DNA of 64,000 nucleotides from Clostridium sp. JN-1 (GTDB taxonomy: Bacteria > Bacillota > Clostridia > Clostridiales > Clostridiaceae), in contig NZ_CP033465.1 of assembly GCF_003718715.1 (NCBI RefSeq), positions 1,612,001 to 1,676,000 on the forward strand, in the 5' to 3' direction. A program made the translations under genes and the position numbers. Under the pieces are notes generated by a model that was given only the letters and a program-made list of their open reading frames with translations, was not told the origin of the DNA and searched no databases. Positions within the stretch are counted from its first letter, which is position 1; the number at the start of each line of letters is the position of its first letter. This document shows, in pieces, positions 25,046-34,465 of this stretch.

Positions 25046-27391
25046 TTGAGTAATACAGTAGGAATCGGGGTAAGTATACCAAGAAAAGAGGCTTTTGATA
25101 AAGTTACAGGAGCGGCAAAATATACAGATGACATAATCATTCCTGGTACTTTACATGCAAAAATGCTCACAAGCCGCTTTGCACATGCAAAAATTAAATC
25201 AATAGATGTATCTAAAGCTCAAAAATCACCAGGTGTTCAGGCAGTAATAACAGGAGATTATTTTCCTGTGCTCTCTGGATCAGTAATAGAGGATAGACCT
25301 GCCATAGCAAAAGATAAAGTGCGTTACTATGGTGAACCTGTTGCAGTGGTTGTTGCAAATAGTGAGCAGGAAGCAATGAAAGCTTTAAAACTAATAAATG
25401 TAGAATACGAGCCTTTACCTGTTGTTAATTCGATAAGCGAAGCTTTGAAGTCAGGTGCCGCTCTTATACATGAAAATATAGGTCAGTATAAACATGCAGT
25501 AGAGGATGTGTATCCTGAGCTAAATACTAACATTTCAGACCGAATTCAAATAAGAAAAGGTGATGCAGTAAAGGGATGGTCAGAAAGTGAAGTTACAGTA
25601 ACTGGAAACTTCTCGCTTCCACAGTCAGATCATATTGCAATGGAAACTCGAAATGTTAGAGCACAGATTATGCCTGATGGGAAAGTAATAATTTATACTT
25701 CTTCACAAGCTCCATTTTCTGTTAAAAAGCGTTTAAGTAAAATTTATAATATACCGGAAGGAAATATAGTCGTTAAAGTACCATTTGTAGGTGGAGGATT
25801 TGGTGGTAAGGCAGCTGTTCAACTAGAAATTGTTGCATACCTTGCTTCAAAGGCTGTTAATGGCAGACCTGTTAGAATAGCCAACTCAAGAGAAGAAGAT
25901 ATTAAAACTTCACCATGTAGAATTGGAGTTGAGGCAAATTTAAAAATAGGTGCAACAAAAGATGGAATTATTAAGGTTCTTGAAGCCAAATATATGGTTG
26001 ACAATGGGGCTTATGCAGATACTGGTCCGCGTATGGCTAAGGCTATAGCGGTAGATTGCTCGGGACCATATAATATTGAAAATATATGGTGTGACTCAAT
26101 AAGTGTTTATACTAATCATACTTATGTTACTTCCTATCGCGGATTTGGTCATACAGAGTATACCTTCTGCATGGAGAGAATGATGGATAAGTTGGCAGCA
26201 AAGCTTGGCATTAATCCCTTAGAATTAAGGATTAAAAATGCCATAAGACCTAGTCAGTACACACCTACACAAGTAAAAACAACCAAAAGCAATATAGGAA
26301 ATTTGCCTGCTTGCCTGCAAAAATTAAAAGAACTGGCAAAGTGGGATGAAGGTCAAGTAGTAAAAACAAAAGACGGTATGATAAAAGCAAAGGGAATGGG
26401 CTGCTTTTGGAAGACCTCAGATTCACCAACCAATGCTGTTTCTGGGACATTTCTCACTTTTAATACAGATGGAAGCATAAATCTAAATAACGGTGCAGTT
26501 GAAATTGGACCTAGTACAAAAACTACTTTAGCACAGATACTTGCTGAAAGATTAAAAATGGATGTATCGAGAATTCATGTATTCATGGGAGTAGATACAC
26601 AAGTTTCACCAGAGCACTGGAAAACCGTTGCAAGCATGTCAACGTTTATGGCAGGAAGAGCTACCCTTAGAGCTGCTGATGATCTTATAAGGCAGCTGAA
26701 AAGCTTAGCTGCTACTGTTATGAACTCTCCACCGGAAGATTTAGATGTTGCAGAAGAAAAAGTGTATTTGAAGCAGGACCCAGAAATATATGTTTCATTC
26801 AAGGATTTAGCACGAGGATATAAACAGCCAAATGGTCTTGCAGTTGACGGTCAAATAATTGGGCGCGGAACCTTTATAATGAGTCATATTACTGACATAG
26901 ACGAGAAAACGGGAAAAGGTAAACCTGGACCTGGATGGACTGTAGGTGCTCAAACAGTTGAAATTGAATATAATCCTTTAAACTATTCATATAGATTTTT
27001 GAAAGCAATTACTGTTTTAGACGCAGGTAAGGTAATCAATCCTAAAACCTCTAGAGGACTCATAATGGGAGGAATAAATATGGGCTTTGGAATAGCTACT
27101 AGGGAAGCTTTAGAATATGATAAGGATGCTAGACTGCAAACTACTACACTTAGAAATTATAAACCTATGAGGTTTGGTGAAAATCCAGAATATATAGTTG
27201 ATTTTATTGAAACGCCTCAGATTGATGCACCTTTTGGAGCACGTGGATTTGCTGAACACGGCATAATAGCAATTCCAGCTGCATTTGCAAATGCTATGTC
27301 GCATGCAGCTGATTATGAATTTGATAAACTACCTATTACGCCTGAAGTAATTTGGAAAGCTAAGACTGGAGGAAAATATGATACCCTTTGA
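25046..27391 (+). CDS. Molybdenum hydroxylase, molybdopterin-binding subunit (xanthine dehydrogenase family)
   Basis: A 781-residue large subunit of the xanthine dehydrogenase/CO dehydrogenase family. It has the N-terminal hammerhead domain (GVSIPRKEAFDKVTGAAKYTDDI) and molybdopterin-binding segments (VPFVGGGFGGKA, YVTSYRGFGHTE). The C-terminal FGARGFAEHGIIAIPAA contains the likely catalytic Glu. The enzyme hydroxylates an N-heterocycle or aldehyde-type carbon with water as oxygen source. The substrate cannot be read from the sequence, and purines are only one option. The start is TTG at 25046, nine bases after AGGGAGG. It is the first gene of a three-gene operon and overlaps the FAD subunit by 14 bp. 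Confidence 0.92.
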   Translation: MSNTVGIGVSIPRKEAFDKVTGAAKYTDDIIIPGTLHAKMLTSRFAHAKIKSIDVSKAQKSPGVQAVITGDYFPVLSGSVIEDRPAIAKDKVRYYGEPVAVVVANSEQEAMKALKLINVEYEPLPVVNSISEALKSGAALIHENIGQYKHAVEDVYPELNTNISDRIQIRKGDAVKGWSESEVTVTGNFSLPQSDHIAMETRNVRAQIMPDGKVIIYTSSQAPFSVKKRLSKIYNIPEGNIVVKVPFVGGGFGGKAAVQLEIVAYLASKAVNGRPVRIANSREEDIKTSPCRIGVEANLKIGATKDGIIKVLEAKYMVDNGAYADTGPRMAKAIAVDCSGPYNIENIWCDSISVYTNHTYVTSYRGFGHTEYTFCMERMMDKLAAKLGINPLELRIKNAIRPSQYTPTQVKTTKSNIGNLPACLQKLKELAKWDEGQVVKTKDGMIKAKGMGCFWKTSDSPTNAVSGTFLTFNTDGSINLNNGAVEIGPSTKTTLAQILAERLKMDVSRIHVFMGVDTQVSPEHWKTVASMSTFMAGRATLRAADDLIRQLKSLAATVMNSPPEDLDVAEEKVYLKQDPEIYVSFKDLARGYKQPNGLAVDGQIIGRGTFIMSHITDIDEKTGKGKPGPGWTVGAQTVEIEYNPLNYSYRFLKAITVLDAGKVINPKTSRGLIMGGINMGFGIATREALEYDKDARLQTTTLRNYKPMRFGENPEYIVDFIETPQIDAPFGARGFAEHGIIAIPAAFANAMSHAADYEFDKLPITPEVIWKAKTGGKYDTL

Positions 27392-28208
27392 TTTTGAATA
27401 TTATAAACCTGAAACCGTTGAGGAAGCTGTTCAACTATATATTGAATTAAATGGTAAAGGAAAGAAACCTTTATATTATGGCGGCGGAACTGAGATTATA
27501 AGTATGGCAAGAGCTTATAACGTATATACAGAAGCAGTAATTGACATAAAAGGAATATCTGAATGTAATGTTCAAGAATTAAGAGATAACAAACTTATTA
27601 TTGGTTCTGCTGTGACACTTACACAAATTGCTGAATCTAATTTATTTCCTCTACTTGGTTTAACAGTACAAAGAATTGCAGACCATACAGTACAAGATAA
27701 AATCACACTTGGAGGAAATATATCAGGAACAATTATATATAGGGAAGCTGTGCTGCCTCTTTTAATATCTAATAGTGAAGTTACTATAGCAGCTCCAAAT
27801 GGAACAAAACAAGTTTTATTAAAGGATGCATTTGATAAAAGAATAAAACTAAATAGTGGAGAATTTATAGTAAATGTAATAGTAGATAGCCATTTTCTCT
27901 CACTGCCATATATGCATGTAAAAAGAACTAAAAGTGATAAGATAGACTATCCCTTAATTACTCTTACTGCACTTAAAGATAATAATAGAATAAACATAGC
28001 TTTTAGCGGAGTTTGTAATTATCCATTTAGATCTTCTTTAATTGAAGATTATTTAAACGATAATAGTCTGCAAAATAATATGCGTATTAACAATGTAATA
28101 GATACTATACCCGATTCAATATTAAGTGACTTAGCTGGATCAGCTAACTTTAGAAAATTTATGCTGCAAAAAATGCTTACAGAAGTTTTAGAGAAGCTGG
28201 AGGGATGA
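27378..28208 (+). CDS. Molybdenum hydroxylase, FAD-binding subunit
   Basis: A 276-residue medium subunit. It has the N-terminal pattern FDFEYYKPETVEEAVQL, the FAD-binding loop LYYGGGTEIISMA (residues about 34-46) and TLGGNISGTIIYREAVLPLL (about 112-131). It passes electrons from the Fe-S clusters to FAD and then to an acceptor. The C-terminal CO-dehydrogenase-flavoprotein domain is present but short. Translation is coupled to the large subunit through a GGAGG within the preceding coding end. Confidence 0.9.
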   Translation: MIPFDFEYYKPETVEEAVQLYIELNGKGKKPLYYGGGTEIISMARAYNVYTEAVIDIKGISECNVQELRDNKLIIGSAVTLTQIAESNLFPLLGLTVQRIADHTVQDKITLGGNISGTIIYREAVLPLLISNSEVTIAAPNGTKQVLLKDAFDKRIKLNSGEFIVNVIVDSHFLSLPYMHVKRTKSDKIDYPLITLTALKDNNRINIAFSGVCNYPFRSSLIEDYLNDNSLQNNMRINNVIDTIPDSILSDLAGSANFRKFMLQKMLTEVLEKLEG

Positions 28209-28212
28209 TTAA

Positions 28213-28680
28213 ATGCTGAAGATATCTGGTAAATCAATAATAACCTTAAATGTTAATGGAGAAGATAAAGAAGTTGCTGCAAAACCTTCAGATATTCTAT
28301 TGAATACTCTTCGCATTGAATTAGGACTCACAGGAGCTAAACCAGGTTGTGAAAATGGGGACTGCGGTTCATGTACAGTTCTTGTGGATGACTGGCCTAT
28401 AAAATCCTGCTTAATGCTGACAGTTGAAGCAATAGGCAAGAAAATAGTCACTGTTGAAGGTTTAAAAGATGCACCAATACAAAAAGCATTTGTAGAAAAC
28501 TGGGGTTTTCAATGCGGATATTGTACATCTGGATTTTTAATGGTTTGTCATGCTTTGGCTAATATACACCCTGATGCAAATGACCATGTAATAGAGCAGT
28601 GGCTTCAATCTAATATTTGTCGATGTACCGGTTATGAAGAAATAGGAAATGCAATTAAGTCCATTTTAAAAAATAGCTAA
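28213..28680 (+). CDS. Molybdenum hydroxylase, 2Fe-2S subunit
   Basis: A 155-residue small subunit with both clusters of the family. The plant-ferredoxin type is formed by CENGDCGSC…C (residues about 43-65). The C-terminal alpha-helical type is formed by CGYCTSGF and ICRCTGYEE (about 104-145). All eight cysteines are visible. It carries electrons from the Mo centre to the FAD subunit. The ATG lies four bases after the preceding stop with GGAGGG upstream. The operon ends here, ahead of a convergent terminator. Confidence 0.95.
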   Translation: MLKISGKSIITLNVNGEDKEVAAKPSDILLNTLRIELGLTGAKPGCENGDCGSCTVLVDDWPIKSCLMLTVEAIGKKIVTVEGLKDAPIQKAFVENWGFQCGYCTSGFLMVCHALANIHPDANDHVIEQWLQSNICRCTGYEEIGNAIKSILKNS

Positions 28681-28720
28681 TTTTTTAAATTAGTCTCATT
28701 TTGCAAATAAGTCAAAATAA

Positions 28721-28749
28721 AAAGAACCTCATATAAGTTAAGGTCCTTT
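28721..28749. terminator. Terminator between the molybdenum hydroxylase operon and larB
   Basis: AAAGAACCT pairs with AGGTCCTTT with one mismatch. On the minus strand it is followed by TTTTATTTT, so it mainly ends the lar operon. Confidence 0.75.
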
Positions 28750-28766
28750 GCAATTACTTCTAATTT

Positions 28767-29516
28767 TTATAACTTATTTATCATACTAGCATTATAGGCT
28801 GCTCCAAATCCGTTGTCTATATTTACTACACTTACACCATTGGCGCAGCTATTTAACATGGACAGCAGTGCCGTAATTCCTCCAAGATTTGCTCCATAGC
28901 CAACACTTGTAGGAACTGCTATGACAGGTTTATCAACAAGTCCGCCTATAACACTAGCTAAAGCCCCTTCCATTCCTGCAATTACTATAACAACTTTTGC
29001 TCCTCTAATAATATCTAACCTTGAAAAAAGTCTGTGTATACCAGCAACACCGACATCAACTATTTTGATAGCTTTGTTTCCAAATATTTTAGCAGTTTCA
29101 AATGCTTCTTCCACAACAGGTAAGTCAGATGTACCAGCTGAAACAATGGCTATATAACTTTCTGTAAGAGGTTGTCCTTTTTTTCTATTGATTGTTATTG
29201 TTCGTGCAAGCTTATTATATTCTGCCTCGATACATATTTCTTTTACTGCATTATACATTTCTTCATTAGCTCTAGTTCCTAATATATTAGTATCTTTCGT
29301 AAGCATGAATTTAACAATGTCTCTAACTTGATCTACTGTCTTTCCTTCACAATATATTACTTCCGGATAACCAACTCTAATTTCTCTATGATTATCTATT
29401 TTAGCAAAGCCTAAATCTTTAAAAGGTAAATCTTCTAATTTTTTAAGAGCTTCTTCTATGTTTATTTTATTATCCTTAACACCTTCTAATAAAACTTTAA
29501 TTTCCTCTTTATCCAC
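28767..29516 (-). CDS. larB: LarB, pincer-cofactor synthase (NaAD carboxylase/hydrolase)
   Basis: A 249-residue LarB. The C-terminal PurE-like domain is evident (SYIAIVSAGTSDLPVVEEA, AGMEGALASVIGGLVDKPVIAVPTSVGYG). LarB carboxylates nicotinic acid adenine dinucleotide and releases AMP, the first step of the nickel-pincer nucleotide of lactate racemase. The start is GTG at 29516 after TAGGAGGTAAAGCTA. It is the last gene of the Ni/racemase operon, 46 bp after larE. Confidence 0.95.
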   Translation of the reverse strand: MDKEEIKVLLEGVKDNKINIEEALKKLEDLPFKDLGFAKIDNHREIRVGYPEVIYCEGKTVDQVRDIVKFMLTKDTNILGTRANEEMYNAVKEICIEAEYNKLARTITINRKKGQPLTESYIAIVSAGTSDLPVVEEAFETAKIFGNKAIKIVDVGVAGIHRLFSRLDIIRGAKVVIVIAGMEGALASVIGGLVDKPVIAVPTSVGYGANLGGITALLSMLNSCANGVSVVNIDNGFGAAYNASMINKL

Positions 29517-29562
29517 TAGCTTTACCTCCTAGAATTCTTATACTACTTATTATCCATTCTTT

Positions 29563-30387
29563 TTATTTATTTTGTTCATCCAAGTTTTTCATTATAGTTT
29601 CATTAAAGCTTCCTACTCTATATCCTTGTAAGTCTAATGTTACATATTTAAATCCACATTCTTTTATATTTTTATCAATAGTGTCTAAAAGCTCTTCATC
29701 AAATAATTTACTTCTATCACCTTTACTTACTTCAATCCTAGCTAAATCTCCATGACATCTAACTCTAATTGCTCTAAAGCCTATGCTCATCATGTATTTT
29801 TCTGCATTTTCGATTTTTTCAAAATCCCCTACTTTTAATTCAGTTCCATATGGTATTCTTGTCAAAAGGCAAGCGTATGCTGGCTTGTTCCAAGTACTAA
29901 GTCCTAATTCTTTAGAAAAAGCTCTTATTTCTGCTTTAGTTAATTTGCACTCTAAAAGCGGACTCTTTACTTCTAATTCCTTTAATGCTTTAAGACCTGG
30001 TCTGTAGTCACTTATATCATCATAGTTAGTTCCATCAATCACATAGTTATACCCTTGTTCCTTAGCAATAGATAATATCATGCTAAACACTGCAGTCTTA
30101 CAAAGATAACATCTGTTTTCTGGATTAAACTTAATTGAATCAATAATTGGAGCTTCTATAATTTCATGCTTAACTCCCAATTCTTTAACTAGTTCTCCTG
30201 CTTCTGCTATTTCCCATTTTGGAATATATGGTGATAAAATTGTAACTGCTTTTACATTGTCTCCAATGGCTTCTTTTGCTGCTTTAAGTAAAAAAGTACT
30301 ATCTACCCCACCTGAAAATGCTAGAACAACTTTTCCTAACCTTTTAAGATATTTTATTAACTCATTATACTTTTCATTATTTATCAT
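29563..30387 (-). CDS. larE: LarE, sulfur transferase for the pincer cofactor
   Basis: A 274-residue PP-loop ATPase (LAFSGGVDSTFL, residues 22-33) that installs the two sulfur atoms of the nickel-pincer cofactor. In Lactobacillus plantarum LarE a single cysteine (C176) is sacrificed. Here three cysteines are placed as in the [4Fe-4S] type LarE: C93 and C96 (NRCYLCKTA) and C173 (YACLLTRIPYG). A catalytic cluster-bound sulfide mechanism is therefore more likely. Gene order larC, larE, larB follows the pathway. Confidence 0.93.
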   Translation of the reverse strand: MINNEKYNELIKYLKRLGKVVLAFSGGVDSTFLLKAAKEAIGDNVKAVTILSPYIPKWEIAEAGELVKELGVKHEIIEAPIIDSIKFNPENRCYLCKTAVFSMILSIAKEQGYNYVIDGTNYDDISDYRPGLKALKELEVKSPLLECKLTKAEIRAFSKELGLSTWNKPAYACLLTRIPYGTELKVGDFEKIENAEKYMMSIGFRAIRVRCHGDLARIEVSKGDRSKLFDEELLDTIDKNIKECGFKYVTLDLQGYRVGSFNETIMKNLDEQNK

Positions 30388-30409
30388 GTATGTTTTTACC
30401 TCACAAACA

Positions 30410-31609
30410 TTAATTTAAATCTTGTTTATATACTGCTTTATATACCTTATCTATAGATATATTTTGTTCTTTTGCTATAGCCTTACATTCTTCATACTCT
30501 GGTTTATATTTTAATAATTTCCCTTTATAATAAGATTTTTTTACTGTAATATCTCCATACTCTGTTTTTACTTTTGAAAAATCTCTATTTAACATTATTT
30601 TTTGAACTTTATATTTTCTGACACCTATTGAAGTAGTTTCTTCAAAAAAAACATTTAAAACATTCTTTTCAGCTTTTTCATTAATTAGCACACTTAACTT
30701 TATCCCTGGTCTTCCCTTTTTCATAAATATAGGTGTTTTAAATACATCTAATGCTCCTGCTTCAAAAAGTTTTTCTTCTACATATCCATACAATTCTGGA
30801 TTCATATCATCTATATTAGCTTCAAGTATATACTGCTCTTCTACTTTTTCAGCGCCTTCCTTTTCACCTAAATATACTCTTAAAACATTTGGAATTTCTA
30901 AATCTCTATGACCTATTCCATAACCTACCTTTTTAATAGAAAAATCAATTTTTTGAGTAAATTCATTAACATTTGCTGCGAGTATTGCAGCACCAGTAGG
31001 AGTAGTTGTTTCAAACTGCACTATTCCAGTATTAATTGGAATATTCTTTAGTATTTCTGATGTTGCAGGAGCTGGAACCGGCATAAGACCATGAGCACAT
31101 TTAACAAATCCACCTCCAACTTGAACTGGAGATGCAATAATCTTGTCAACATCTAAATAATCTAAACAAATTGCTGCTCCCACCAAATCTACAATTGAAT
31201 CAGCCGCTCCTACCTCATGAAAATGTACTTCATATAAACTTTTTCCATGAACTTTTGCTTCTGCTTCTGCAACCTTCATAAACATATCTAAGCTAAGTTT
31301 TTTGACTTTATCACTTAAGTCACTTGAATTTATTATTTCCTCTATATCCTTCAAGTTTCTATGATGATGCTCGTGATTATGAACATGCCCTTCATGGCTA
31401 TGATTATGTTCCTTTAAATTAACATTTACTCTAGTCCCTGTTATTCCAAGTTTTGTGGAATTATCAATTATTAGCTTATATTCAGAATTTAAGTTAAGCT
31501 TTGAAAGTTCCTGCACTAAATATTCTTTAGGAACTCCTAAATCTATTAGTGCCGCCAAATTCATATCGCCGCTTATTCCGCAGAAACAATCATAATATAA
31601 AATCTGCAT
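30410..31609 (-). CDS. larC: LarC, nickel insertase of the pincer cofactor
   Basis: A LarC of about 399 residues that inserts nickel into the pincer nucleotide using CTP. The N-terminal YYDCFCGISGDMNLAALIDLG is typical. A histidine-rich loop, HNHSHEGHVHNHEHHH (about residues 70-88), probably stores nickel. The protein is encoded in one frame, unlike the frameshifted larC1/larC2 of L. plantarum. I start at ATG 31609 because AAAGGAGTGATAAAC precedes it; the GTG at 31618 overlaps that ribosome binding site. Confidence 0.93.
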   Translation of the reverse strand: MQILYYDCFCGISGDMNLAALIDLGVPKEYLVQELSKLNLNSEYKLIIDNSTKLGITGTRVNVNLKEHNHSHEGHVHNHEHHHRNLKDIEEIINSSDLSDKVKKLSLDMFMKVAEAEAKVHGKSLYEVHFHEVGAADSIVDLVGAAICLDYLDVDKIIASPVQVGGGFVKCAHGLMPVPAPATSEILKNIPINTGIVQFETTTPTGAAILAANVNEFTQKIDFSIKKVGYGIGHRDLEIPNVLRVYLGEKEGAEKVEEQYILEANIDDMNPELYGYVEEKLFEAGALDVFKTPIFMKKGRPGIKLSVLINEKAEKNVLNVFFEETTSIGVRKYKVQKIMLNRDFSKVKTEYGDITVKKSYYKGKLLKYKPEYEECKAIAKEQNISIDKVYKAVYKQDLN

Positions 31610-31647
31610 GTTTATCACTCCTTTTAATCATTTGAATTTAAGTTACA

Positions 31648-32373
31648 TTATATAATGTTGCATTTTCTTAAAAAATCTTTATCACTCATAATATTTTCAT
31701 ATTTATCATCTCTTATTATTTTATGATCCTCTGAAAAGACAATAGCTCTATGAAAAATACCTTCTATATATTCAAAATCATGAGTTGCACAAATTATAGT
31801 TTTGCCGCTTTTATTTAGATCTATTAATAATCCATTTAAAAATCTTTTTCCCTTTGGATCTATGCCATTCATGGGTTCATCTAAAGTTATTACTTCTGGA
31901 TTCATAGCTAAAACACTAGCAATTGCAACTCTCTTCTTTTCTCCTCCACTTAAATTATACGGATGTTCATCTTTTAACTTATCTATATTAAGAAGATTAA
32001 GTGAGTCTTTTACTCTTTTATTTACTTCTTCCTTTGGCAGTTCCATTTGCATAAGTCCAAATGCCAGTTCTTCAAAGACAGTAGAACAAAACAGCTGGGC
32101 ATCAGAATTCTGAAATACAAATCCTAATCTTTTATGAAATAATTTTAAGAACTTAGTATCCTTTAATGTATGTTCATTTATTTCAGTATTATCAAATATA
32201 TACTTGCCTTTACTTGGAAAAATGATGGCATTTAATATTTTTAAAAAGGTTGACTTTCCACTTCCGTTTGGACCTATAATGGCTATAGATTCCCCAGCTT
32301 TTATATGAACATTTACATTATCAAGAGCTGTTTTATTCTTGTATGTAAATGAAATATTCTCAAATTTTATCAT
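31648..32373 (-). CDS. Nickel/cobalt ECF importer ATP-binding protein (NikO/CbiO type)
   Basis: A 241-residue ABC ATPase with Walker A GPNGSGKST, the signature YNLSGGEKKRVAIA, Walker B VITLDEPMNGID and the H-loop ATHD. It powers the importer formed with the two membrane genes just upstream. ATG 32373 is preferred over the TTG at 32376, since AAGGAGAGTTATTG precedes it. Its position directly in front of larC matches larO of L. plantarum and shows that the imported metal is nickel for the pincer cofactor. Confidence 0.92.
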   Translation of the reverse strand: MIKFENISFTYKNKTALDNVNVHIKAGESIAIIGPNGSGKSTFLKILNAIIFPSKGKYIFDNTEINEHTLKDTKFLKLFHKRLGFVFQNSDAQLFCSTVFEELAFGLMQMELPKEEVNKRVKDSLNLLNIDKLKDEHPYNLSGGEKKRVAIASVLAMNPEVITLDEPMNGIDPKGKRFLNGLLIDLNKSGKTIICATHDFEYIEGIFHRAIVFSEDHKIIRDDKYENIMSDKDFLRKCNII

Positions 32374-32390
32374 CAATAACTCTCCTTAAT

Positions 32391-33191
32391 TTATTTAGTA
32401 ATTATAAAGTATATAAATAAACTAATCAAAAATATATTTATTACTAAATAAACATAGTCTGCTCTTTTAAATTTTAAATTGACTTTTGTAGAATATTCTC
32501 CTACAAAGCCTCTGCATTCCATAGCATGAAACATCTCTTCACTCATTTTATAAGACTTTATGAATAAATTTCCCATAATTCCTGTGAGAGAATTATATTT
32601 ATTAGAAGTTATACCAATTGATCTAAGTTTTAATGCATACAACAAATTAATAGAATGTTCACCTAGAAGGACAATATATTTTATGGTTATATCCATAATC
32701 CATAAAAATATATCTGGTATAAATAATAGCTTTAATGATTTACTAATTTCACTCCATTTAGTATTATGAGCTAATAAATTCATAAGTAATATAGTTATAA
32801 TTAGCTTTTGAAAAAGCAATAAACTATTATATATATTTCCATAAAACATAGATGGAATTAATGCTATTAAAGTTATTAATGGAAACATAAGACTTCTAAG
32901 TAATATCCTTTTTCTAAATTTCTCTTCCATAAGGAAAAGATTAATTAATACATATATGTCTATTATGAATAGGTAAATAAAACTTCTTGAAATAGACACG
33001 CAAAGTATCATTATTATAACACTTACAACCTTTAAGGTTGGATTTATTGAATAAATTAACTTATCTTGATTTTTATTTTGTCTGATTATAGAAATTATCT
33101 TAATTAAAGAAAAAATACTTTTTTCAACATATAAATTTTTTTCTTCCTTTGGAATGTAATTATCTTTTACTGAAAGCCATTCTGGAATCAT
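32391..33191 (-). CDS. Nickel/cobalt ECF importer transmembrane T component (NikQ/CbiQ)
   Basis: A 266-residue membrane protein of the CbiQ family, with about five to six helices between residues 50 and 265. The coupling-helix type motif ALKLRSIGI and the AMECRGFVGE motif contact the ATPase. It starts directly after the NikMN stop with AAAGGAGATTAA as ribosome binding site. It is the T-component of the nickel ECF transporter. Confidence 0.9.
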   Translation of the reverse strand: MIPEWLSVKDNYIPKEEKNLYVEKSIFSLIKIISIIRQNKNQDKLIYSINPTLKVVSVIIMILCVSISRSFIYLFIIDIYVLINLFLMEEKFRKRILLRSLMFPLITLIALIPSMFYGNIYNSLLLFQKLIITILLMNLLAHNTKWSEISKSLKLLFIPDIFLWIMDITIKYIVLLGEHSINLLYALKLRSIGITSNKYNSLTGIMGNLFIKSYKMSEEMFHAMECRGFVGEYSTKVNLKFKRADYVYLVINIFLISLFIYFIITK

Positions 33192-34178
33192 TTAATCTCC
33201 TTTTACATTTTTCTTCAAATTTATTTTTCCCAAGGTCTTAAAAATGATTAAAATTACTATTACTCCAACTAATGCCGATAAAATATATCCAAAATATTTA
33301 TTTAAAAATTTAAAGCTATAATCTTGAAATAGAGAGCTGTATTGAAATCCTTTTTCCATTCCTTTAGGTACAAATCCTAAAAGATTTTTGATTTCTTCCG
33401 ATCCCCACTCTCCCCAAGCACCTCCATTTGCTAAAAGTCCTAAAGGAGCAGCTAAAATAAGAATTCCTATTACAATATATAAATATTTTGCCTTACTACT
33501 CTCCACTTTTCCTTTATATATTATATCAGGTAATGCTTTTTTTATATAGCTGTAAGCCCCCACAGTTATTATTCCTTCTAAAACTCCAACTACTAACAAG
33601 TGCGGTACCATCATAGCTGGAATAGATACAGCTAGACCATATGGACTGTATAGTGGTAATCCTGTAGAATCTTTAAAAAGTAACGGCTGAATGCCAAACT
33701 CAACTGCTGCAAATAATGCCGCCATATTGACAGAAATATATGCACCTAAAAAAGCTGCAATATATTCTCCTCTTTGATTTCTAAATAATTTTTTTATGAG
33801 TTTGAATAAATAAAATGCTGTAAATGGCATTATAAAAGCCATATTAAAACAGTTTACACCTATCGCTAAAATTCCTCCATCTCCAAAAAACAATGCTTGA
33901 ATTACAAGGGCTATAGTAACTGCAAAAACAGCAGAATAAGGTCCAAGCAAAATAGCAGCAAGAGCTCCTCCAATAGCGTGTCCTGTAGTTCCTCCTGGAA
34001 GAGGTACATTAAACATCATAATTAAAAATGAAAAAGCTGCTGCCACTCCAAGAAGGGGCATTTTCTGTCTTGTCATTTCATCTTTTACCTTTAAACTCGC
34101 TCTTCTCCATATAGGTAACATAATTACTCCAAAAGCAGCACAAGTTGAAGGACTTAAATAATTATCAGGTATATGCAT
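33192..34178 (-). CDS. Nickel ECF importer substrate-binding component NikMN (fused)
   Basis: A 328-residue membrane protein. The N-terminal MHIPDNYLSPSTC provides the His2 metal ligand of NikM/CbiM. The C-terminal part, from about residue 235 (ILAAPLGLLANGGAWGEWG), corresponds to the NikN/PDGLE domain, so this is a fused M-N component. About eight membrane helices are predicted. It captures Ni2+ in the ECF complex. It is preceded by a leader with inverted repeats, and its place ahead of the lar genes fits nickel delivery to LarC. Confidence 0.92.
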   Translation of the reverse strand: MHIPDNYLSPSTCAAFGVIMLPIWRRASLKVKDEMTRQKMPLLGVAAAFSFLIMMFNVPLPGGTTGHAIGGALAAILLGPYSAVFAVTIALVIQALFFGDGGILAIGVNCFNMAFIMPFTAFYLFKLIKKLFRNQRGEYIAAFLGAYISVNMAALFAAVEFGIQPLLFKDSTGLPLYSPYGLAVSIPAMMVPHLLVVGVLEGIITVGAYSYIKKALPDIIYKGKVESSKAKYLYIVIGILILAAPLGLLANGGAWGEWGSEEIKNLLGFVPKGMEKGFQYSSLFQDYSFKFLNKYFGYILSALVGVIVILIIFKTLGKINLKKNVKGD

Positions 34179-34261
34179 AAAGTTTTCCCTCCCTTAGATA
34201 TCTAAATAATTAAATACTTATAATGCCTTAAATATGGAATTATTAAATTAAAACAAAATAT

Positions 34262-34300
34262 GGAAATTGCATAAAATTAAATTTTAATTATGCAATTTCC
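34262..34300. terminator. Strong hairpin in the permease-nikMN gap
   Basis: GGAAATTGCATAA (34262-34274) and TTATGCAATTTCC (34288-34300) are perfectly complementary. A T-rich stretch follows on the minus strand. It may terminate the upstream catabolic part or act as an attenuator in the nikMN leader. Confidence 0.6.
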
Positions 34301-34375
34301 TTATTTAATAAAAATTTGTACATCAAAGATAATTCTATTGTAAACAGGTTATTAAGTAATTATGTTTTTCCCCTC

Positions 34376-34397
34376 AGTTATGTTGTTATCCATAACT
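34376..34397. promoter_or_regulatory. Inverted repeat, candidate metal-regulator operator
   Basis: AGTTATG, an 8-base spacer and CATAACT lie just downstream of a minus-strand TATAAT-like box near 34402. A NikR-type or other nickel-dependent repressor could bind here, but no such regulator is in the window. Confidence 0.35.
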
Positions 34398-34465
34398 TAA
34401 TTATAACAGGAGATTGCATAAATTTCTTTATTTATATAATATAAATTATGATTTTAAATTTTAAT

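Noticed and set aside
25046-28680. Aerobic-type CO dehydrogenase
   Set aside because: The large subunit lacks a recognisable Cys-containing CO dehydrogenase active-site loop and the host appears anaerobic; a general molybdenum hydroxylase is the safer call.
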